28,605 bases of DNA from Cyclostephanos tholiformis (Eukaryota; Bacillariophyta; Thalassiosirophyceae; Thalassiosirales; Thalassiosiraceae), in NCBI GenBank assembly GCA_036939975.1, contig JALLPB010000146.1, positions 1-28,605 of the forward strand, given 5' to 3'. Position 1 is the first letter of the stretch; the number at the start of each line of letters is the position of its first letter. Of this stretch, positions 19,120-25,284 are shown in pieces. The position numbers and the translations under genes were made by a program. The notes below the pieces were generated by a model. That model saw only the letters and a program-made list of their open reading frames with translations, was not told the origin of the DNA and did no database searches.

Positions 19120-20688
19120 TCAAGAGTAATTTATCCACTCTACCGACGATGCGCCTTCATCATCCTCGATGGCTGCTCCTCGTCTCTCCTTCTTCTTGTC
19201 GCCGCCAACGAACAACGGTCCCCGCCTTTTCATATCTTCCAACCTCTTGCACTTGACCTCGATGGCCATGCCGGGGGGGATGGTGTTTAGGTCGTAGTCA
19301 CCGTAGGAAATGCGTATCAGCCTCGTGACGTCGAGTCCCAACGACTCCAGTATCCGACGGAGCTGACGATTCTTCCCCTCCGTGCACGTGATGCGCAGCC
19401 AGGTGTTGGTTCCCCTACCCCCGCCCATACCCCCGGACGACGACGACGACGACGATGTGGATCCCCTCGTCCCCCTAGAGGATGTGAGATTCCTCCTCTC
19501 GATGGAAACTTTGATGCCCTTGTACCTCATGAGCCTCCCCGTTTTGACCACGTCGACAAACGTTCCGCCAACGTTCCTCTTCTCATCCTTCTTCTTCTTC
19601 TTCGACGACGACGACGAAGACGAAGATGACGACTTGCCCATATTATCATTGCCATTATCGTCCACGCGCACGGTAACGCCGTTCCTCATCGCTCTCATCT
19701 TCCCGGCCGTTAATCGTCCGTGCACCCTCACCCTATACGTCCTCCAACACGAGTTCTTGGGCAATTCCAATTCGCGCGCATATCCGCCGTCGTTCGTGAA
19801 TATCATCAATCCCTCCGTCATCATGTCGAGTCGTCCCACGGGTTTCAGGTGTACGGGGGGGGGACGATATCGACCGCCGTCGCCCTCCCTCCTCCTCGTG
19901 CCGCCCTTTCCGACACCGCCCCGGATTAGGCGCTGCAGCATGGAAGGACGTCCGACGGGATCGTCTTCCGTGACTAGTTCCCCCCCGAGCTTATTCGCGA
20001 GCCATATCCTAACGTTGGCGGTGGCGTCGTTCGAACGTTCGTCGTCGTCGTCCTCCTCCTCCTCCTCCCCCCCTACCGGGCCGCCGATTCGAGAGGCGAT
20101 ATCGACCGTCGTCGTCGACGGGGATAACGACGACGATCGACGCCTCATCTCTGCATGCATCATCCCGAGCGTTTTTTCTATCCCCATGACCAATTTACCA
20201 TCCACCTTCACCGCCAGCGATCCTCCTCCTCCTCCTCCTCCTCCGCCACCGCCTCGTCTGCGGTTCGAATCGTCATGGTCGTCCTCGGGGAGCGGATGCA
20301 ATTCAAACGACGGCGAATTGATCACCCTACCGAACAACGTGACGCGCTCTGTCAGGACCATCCTCTCGGCCTGTCGTCGGGATAGTCCCAGGTGCCTCGA
20401 CAATAGCGACGAGAATCTCACGCCGCCGCCGCCGCCGCCACGGCCGGTCGATATGCCACCGCCGGCAGCGACGGGTGAGGACACAAAAGACGACGCCGCG
20501 TCGTTGTCGTTCCTCCTCCCGGACGATGACGCCCCTTGCGTGGGAGGAGGGGGGAGGGGTGGAGCGCGGAGGATCCCGAATGGACGTTGTCGCTGTGGCT
20601 GTGACGGGATGCGAGCGACGAAAACCGACGATGGAATCATCCTCCTCCCCGATGTTCCGACGATGGACATCGCGATCGATCGATGCAT
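19120..20688 (-). CDS. RsuA/RluB/E/F-family pseudouridine synthase, probably organellar
   Basis: Isomerises a specific uridine in RNA, most likely rRNA, to pseudouridine. From ATG 20688 the protein has 522 residues. An S4-like RNA-binding segment (about 90-128, RFSSLLSRHLGLSRRQAERM) precedes the catalytic domain, which carries PVGRLDMMTEGLMIFTNDGG with the nucleophile Asp288, and CTEGKNRQLRRILESLGLDV plus LIRISYGDYDL near the C-terminus. The first ~60 residues are basic and Ser/Pro-rich, lacking acids at the very N-terminus, compatible with a plastid or mitochondrial transit peptide. Gly-, Glu/Asp- and Ser/Lys-rich inserts lie at about 146-157, 206-220, 350-372 and 410-420. An in-frame ATG at 20925 would add 79 residues encoded partly by a (GAT)n tract; I consider it less likely. 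Converges on the dioxygenase gene. Confidence 0.85.
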   Translation of the reverse strand: MHRSIAMSIVGTSGRRMIPSSVFVARIPSQPQRQRPFGILRAPPLPPPPTQGASSSGRRNDNDAASSFVSSPVAAGGGISTGRGGGGGGVRFSSLLSRHLGLSRRQAERMVLTERVTLFGRVINSPSFELHPLPEDDHDDSNRRRGGGGGGGGGGGSLAVKVDGKLVMGIEKTLGMMHAEMRRRSSSLSPSTTTVDIASRIGGPVGGEEEEEDDDDERSNDATANVRIWLANKLGGELVTEDDPVGRPSMLQRLIRGGVGKGGTRRREGDGGRYRPPPVHLKPVGRLDMMTEGLMIFTNDGGYARELELPKNSCWRTYRVRVHGRLTAGKMRAMRNGVTVRVDDNGNDNMGKSSSSSSSSSSKKKKKDEKRNVGGTFVDVVKTGRLMRYKGIKVSIERRNLTSSRGTRGSTSSSSSSSGGMGGGRGTNTWLRITCTEGKNRQLRRILESLGLDVTRLIRISYGDYDLNTIPPGMAIEVKCKRLEDMKRRGPLFVGGDKKKERRGAAIEDDEGASSVEWINYS

Positions 20689-20914
20689 TACGATGATGAT
20701 AATGACGACGATGACAATGACGATGATGACGATGAGAGATATATGATGAAAGAGGGAGTGCCAGTGGAAGATTGGGCGCCGCCGGTCTGGGAGTTCCCCC
20801 GCCTGGCGGCCAGACCAAAACATCCAAAAGATTTTCGCAATCTCTCTCTTCCCCCCCAAAAGCCAACCCCCCCCCCCCCTGGATTTGCCCCCTCCTCCAT
20901 CGAAGATGAGGGAA

Positions 20915-21031
20915 TCGTGTAACATTTTTTACACTTTGTTATATATAACTACGTTACACTAATGAGGTTGAGGGAAATGAGGGGGAAGCCCCCTAAAATT
21001 ATGTTACACTATTTTTTTGTTACACTTGTTN
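20915..21031. repeat. Short cluster of GTTACAC motifs and small palindromes
   Basis: GTTACACT occurs near 20952, 21003 and 21019, with GTGTAAC in the opposite orientation near 20917. The segment also contains the palindrome GTTATATATAAC (about 20938-20949) and a hairpin AGGGGG-AAG-CCCCCT near 20980. It sits just upstream of the pseudouridine synthase gene and ends at an N. It could be promoter sequence or the edge of a small mobile element. Confidence 0.4.
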
Positions 21032-21032
21032 G
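21032..21032. other. Single ambiguous base (N), possible contig junction
   Basis: Left of it lies a gene-dense GC-rich block; right of it lies GT-rich and transposon-rich sequence. It may mark an assembly join, so linkage across it is not certain. Confidence 0.6.
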
Positions 21033-22250
21033 AAGTCGATGGGCGTGGGCATTGTTTGTGTAGATGGCTGTGGTAGGAGTCGTGGAGGCGGTGGGTGAGG
21101 AGGTGGGCGGAGAAGAATATGTGAGCTCACCAACGTGGGCGAGGATTGGAGGGAGGCGTGGATTGTTCCAATGAGCGTCAAAATTCTGATGAGAGACAAA
21201 AAAGTTGCTATCATCGGATGTAGGCGGGACGTTTGGGGAGGTGGGCTCGGAATGTTGACAAAGAGTAAGGAATATCAGCAAATGTGGGGTGTAAGCTGGA
21301 GTTCACTATGTTGGATGTGTAGTGTCTGATGGTGAGGGATGGGTGTGGTAGGGAGTGGTTGGAAGCGGTGGAATTTGTGGGGGGGTAAAGCGAGGGAGTT
21401 GGACAATGGTCGACTTTTCCCAAAGTGTTTCTGACGAAATGTGTGGGCGCATTGTAATCTCCATTGAAGGAAAGCATGGGGTCTAGGTGTACGGTGGAAT
21501 TGGTGGCGAGTGTTTCTGACTTGGATAGGAAGTGGTGGGAACGAAGTGGAAGGGGGAATTAAGCAAAATTGATGGGTGATTTTGATTTCGTCAGTGCCAC
21601 GAATGAAGGATCTGGTGTGGGAGATAATAGTGATAATAGTGACACAGCAGTGAGATGGTTGTAGGAGGACGGGTGTACGATTGTGTTCGGATGGGAGTCT
21701 GACGTTGAAATAGTGATCGTGTAGGTGTTGCGTTGGGAAGATTTGAAGTTGGATGGGTATCTGACGGGTGTGTGGTGAGCCAGCCGATGATGGGGCTTTC
21801 TACCATGGTGTAAGCCGTATGTTGTCGTGTGAGGCTTCAAGGTCGTTGGGGGGTATGGTGGCGTAGTGTTGGGCAAATGTGGAGGTGGTCATATTGTGAG
21901 AAACGAGCCAATGGTATCGTAGTATCGGCCATTGGAAGACACGTATTGCGCGGCGGAAGATGGTATTGTTGTAGGGTTGTAATTATTAGCCGTTTGGAGT
22001 TGTTTATTTGTGGAAAATTCGGGGGGGGGCTTCGACTTGTGTGTCATGTTAATGGTGTTCGTCGTTTTATATTTCCAGGGCGGTGGTTTTGTTGGAAAGC
22101 GGCCGTCAAGGCCATGGTGTCGTTTAGTTGTAACCTAACCCTAACTTATCGTACCTTGGCTCAACTTCCATCTTACCGATAAACACGCTGTAGGTATGTG
22201 TATTAAGTCCTTTTCCCGCCGTTTTACTATTGAATTCCTCTTGGTCAATG
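21033..22250. other. GT-rich stretch without a recognisable gene; possible decayed minus-strand frame
   Basis: The plus strand is strongly G/T-rich over ~1.1 kb. On the minus strand one frame is open from 21876 to 21211 except for a single TAA at 21559-21561, containing segments such as LSFNGDYNAPTHFV and SFVALTKSKSPINF. The skewed composition alone can produce long open frames, so this may be chance; a decayed retroelement or host gene is possible. Nothing was recognised in either strand. Confidence 0.35.
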
Positions 22251-22323
22251 AAGATCACATAAGAATACACACATCTTCGGGGTAATAGACAATTTTACGA
22301 GTTCCCATGTCCCATGGGCAAAT

Positions 22324-22343
22324 TAGGCAGAATATTCTGCCTA
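22324..22343. repeat. 20-bp perfect palindrome
   Basis: TAGGCAGAATATTCTGCCTA reads identically on both strands, and a CCCATGGG palindrome lies ~15 bp to its left. It lies upstream of the decayed Harbinger-like element; function unknown. Confidence 0.9.
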
Positions 22344-22644
22344 TTCCCGAAATATGATTATAACTACCTATGCACCTTGAGGCTGTGATTTTTTTAGCAC
22401 AGATACGCAAATACACGAACGAACAGTGAGGAACATTTTTTTCGGATGGTGTCTTTTGTTCGCTGGCATATTTTTTGGTGTGTTTGTTGTGCACCTAGGA
22501 AACAAATGCACAGGTGCGCAGGTAGGGGCACATGCCACCTCTCATTTTTGGGCATGTTGCTCACCTCACAATTATTCAAGGTTGACGTCGGCGCCCCCCC
22601 GACGAGTATTGAAGCTCTCCCGGCACAACCTCTGCCAATCCACC

Positions 22645-23025
22645 ATGCCCCCAAAGGTCGCCGCCGGTCGGCATGGCAAGAAGGGTTGTAGTGTCACATT
22701 TGGCTTGACTCATCCTGCCAACATTGCCACCGCCAAGAAGAAGGCCAACGTCACGAGTAGGGCAGTGGCCGTGCCCACCCGTGAGTCTCCCAAGCGCGGC
22801 GCTAAGACCGTTGCAAATGACCGGATTGCGGCGCAACTGTCGCCCCACGAGTGTACATTGAAATGAATGGGCAACAGGCATACAACAAGATGCTCGCTGG
22901 TTTGGTTAGTAGGATGATACAGATGGGCAAGGAGAGTGCACAAGATGAACACTCCAGTTTCTGTTGGGTATAGTTTACTATCGGAGCAGTTGGCAGATCA
23001 TGCAATCGAGGACAATGATGAATAA
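22645..23025 (+). pseudogene. Companion ORF of the Harbinger-like element, frame-shifted
   Basis: From ATG 22645 a basic frame (MPPKVAAGRHGKKG ...) runs to a TGA at 22864-22866. Coding-like sequence then continues in another frame (VYIEMNGQQAYNKMLAGLVS) to a TAG at 22971-22973, and returns to the original frame (GYSLLSEQLADHAIEDND) until TAA at 23023-23025. Two compensating indels, or an unrecognised intron, explain this. Many Harbinger elements carry a second protein that helps the transposase bind DNA or reach the nucleus; I saw no Myb/SANT signature, so that role is inferred from position only. Confidence 0.4.
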
Positions 23026-23070
23026 GTAACGGATAATATCACTAACAGTTAAATGTAATATATGCACCTA

Positions 23071-24412
23071 CTACTCATGCTGATCCATCTTACCCAATTT
23101 ACAAAATACTTTGAGATGAGTAACTAACAACTTACGCCTCTTCCCAACTTGTACTGAAAGCCCCGTATTGCTCACTGTGCTTGGTCGTTCTGTGTGGCCG
23201 TCCAAAAAAACACCGTTGTCACCAATTGGACGACCATGCCTGACTTTAGGTGAACCTATCTCCCTCTGCTCCAATAGGAAATTGTGCAGGCAACAGCACA
23301 CAACCAATATCTTTTCGCATACTTTCATGTCACGATACTCGAGTCCATTGTTTAATATCCTCCAATGCTTTTTCAGGATACCAAATGTACATTGGACATC
23401 ATTCCACACACCCTCCAAGTTGGTGGAAAAATACCCCTGGAGGGTAGAGCTATTGGCACGCTCATATGGACAAATTGACATTGGCTAGCGATGGTATCCA
23501 TTATCACAAATGAAATATACACCGCGGTCAAATAGAACATGGCCATGCTCATTGTAGTAACTCCACCAAACGTCCTTGTACCATCCAGTACAAATAAGGT
23601 GGAGATTGCTGTCAACCTTAACAATTTCCTTATCGTTCCAAGTTCCAAACTGTGGCCCGAATATACCAATAATCCGATGACGAAAATTGGTTATGCATTC
23701 GAATCCAATCTTGGGGTAACCAGCCTTACCTTTTGCACAGTTGTGATCCCTCGTGGGACACCGCAACCACTTGACATGGATGACATCCATGGAACCAGTG
23801 TAACCAGGCAAACCTTGTTCATTGTAGTCCCTGATCAAGTGTCTTAACTCAGTGATGTTCCAAGGCAAGTAAACATAGTCATCCCTCATCTCAACGATGG
23901 CATCCAGGAAAATAAAAAAACTTCCTGATCTCAGAAACGCTGATGTAGGTGTTTGAGCGGCACTGACAGAAGAAATTTCCACTACCCATGCGAAAAAGTG
24001 CAGTTAGGACCAACAGCTCACTGCGCTAACAGAACTCGGCATGAAACTGTAGCGACTGCAGCTCCACAATATAACCCCGCTCAATGAGAATATTAGTCAG
24101 CTCCTCAACCTTCTCAAGCTTCATCCAAAACAGTGAGGAACGAAACTTGCCGAAGCGATCCGAGCTGGGAAGCTCATGGGTCAAATCTTGCGTGAACCCC
24201 AGGCAAAGAAAATTGACATACCATGGCAATAGCAGAACACTCTGCTTGTGGTAGATGTGGTTAGCCCGACGTTTTTTCCGGCGGCGGCAATGCCGGCCAT
24301 TACGAACGTAGCCTGTGTTGAACCTGAATGATTTGCTGAAATCAGGCGCCGGCAAAAATTCAGGCAGAAAATCAAAGGCATGGAGAGCATGGCCAGCCGG
24401 AGGGGGGTTCAT
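23071..24412 (-). pseudogene. PIF/Harbinger-type DDE transposase, inactivated
   Basis: Reading right to left from ATG 24412: an N-terminal region (FDFLPEFLPAPDFSKSF, then an RRRKKRR cluster), RSELLVLTALFRMGSG, then a DDE-nuclease region with GSMDVIHVKWLRCP (first Asp), GTWNDKEIVK, FICDNGYHR (second Asp) and QCTFGILKKHW. This order matches plant-transposon/Harbinger nucleases. Lesions: in-frame TAG at 24026-24028; a frameshift at the 7-base A run 23914-23920 (plus strand); in-frame TAG at 23485-23487 exactly where the family has Trp after GYHR; and Gln where the third catalytic Glu (VECTFG) is expected. It cannot make a working enzyme as read. The tail is only 45 bp from the convergent companion ORF. 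Confidence 0.8.
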
Positions 24413-24825
24413 GGTGAGCCAAACACCCAAAGGAATGAGCAGGAGAGAGCGAGAGGAAGAGAGGGGAGGTATCTCACCGGAGAACTAATTATGGTAGAAG
24501 AGAGGGAGAGAGCTATATTTGTGTATCTGTAGTCTTCTATTATTTGTGCTACAAATAAAAGTTCCACGTGGAGAATTTATCTGTGTGACAATTAAAAAAA
24601 GAGATGTACATCCGCGCATCGGGGCAACAAAACCACGATTTTTAGCGGATTTAAACAAATACGACCTTCGCACCAAAAAAAAAGACGGTGCAAAGGTGTC
24701 ACAGTCTTTTGTACATCGGTCTGGACTAACAAAATCACAGCCTTAGAGTGATCTGCCGAAATACCACTACTTTCAGCGTTTGAATATTCATGTGCCGATA
24801 CCAATATTTCACTTCTTGAAACACT
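24413..24825. other. Spacer between the two transposons, no gene seen
   Basis: Purine-rich near 24440-24510, AT-rich beyond. Contains a small GCACC...GGTGC hairpin around an A run (24670-24692). The left boundary of the MULE probably lies in here or at the first phased motif; no terminal inverted repeat could be matched because the right end is outside the window. Confidence 0.35.
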
Positions 24826-25195
24826 TCACCAAAAAACATATTTTGAAAAACATATGAAAAAGCTATTTCGTCGTTGTTAGTGTAATTTCACTTTACTAAA
24901 ATAATTATTCATACACATCACCAAAACCGATGTAAATTGATATACCTCACCTTACGTACGCCGTTATATTGGAATACCTCACCTTAAAATATCACTTTTA
25001 TATTACCTCACCTAAGACTCATCTTAATTTTGAAACACTTCACCTAATAAATTCTATAATCATATTACCTCACCTTGGTGTGTAGTATTTTATATTACTT
25101 CACTCAATAATATGTGTCATTTTATTTCATCACACTTTCAGATATATATATTATATTCCCTCACCTGCACGCCCTGTGAAAATAATTCAATCACT
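24826..25195. repeat. Left subterminal array: TCAC motif phased at ~30 bp
   Basis: TCAC(C/T/A) starts at 24826, 24888, 24918, 24947, 24979, 25008, 25040, 25070, 25100, 25130, 25161 and 25191. Steps are 62, 30, 29, 32, 29, 32, 30, 30, 30, 31 and 30 (mean 30.4, counting the first as two). Most sites read (TA)CCTCACCT. Sequence between motifs is AT-rich and not conserved. Confidence 0.85.
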
Positions 25196-25284
25196 AGTCC
25201 AGATTTGAGGATTGTCGTACTCTATTACAATACTCTATTAAGCAATCATTACATCATCAGTCTTACTGTTACGAGGATCCCAAT

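Larger units (their letters stand above)
22400..24529. mobile_element. Decayed PIF/Harbinger-like DNA transposon (limits approximate)
   Basis: Contains two convergent, broken ORFs: a companion ORF on plus (22645-23025) and a transposase on minus (24412-23071). Two-ORF organisation is typical of PIF/Harbinger elements. Candidate terminal inverted repeats agree at 14 of 16 positions (22400-22415 against the complement of 24514-24529), but no target duplication could be verified, so the ends are tentative. Confidence 0.55.

Noticed and set aside
19382..20746. 454-codon plus-strand open frame opposite the pseudouridine synthase
   Set aside because: Antisense shadow of a GC-rich, repeat-laden gene; translation is poly-Ser/Pro/Asp without domains, while the minus frame has all catalytic motifs.
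20689..20925. 79-residue N-terminal extension of the pseudouridine synthase from ATG 20925
   Set aside because: The added hydrophobic run comes from a (GAT)n repeat read as Ile/Val; the downstream ATG gives a transit-peptide-like start. Not excluded, only less likely.
22128..22145. CCTAACCCTAAC, telomere-like repeat
   Set aside because: Only about two units, so chance is a sufficient explanation; not a telomere or clear interstitial tract.
24826..25195. Regularly spaced short repeats resembling a CRISPR array
   Set aside because: Only 4-9 bases are conserved per unit, not a 20+ base repeat; context is a eukaryotic DNA transposon with a mirrored array on the other side.
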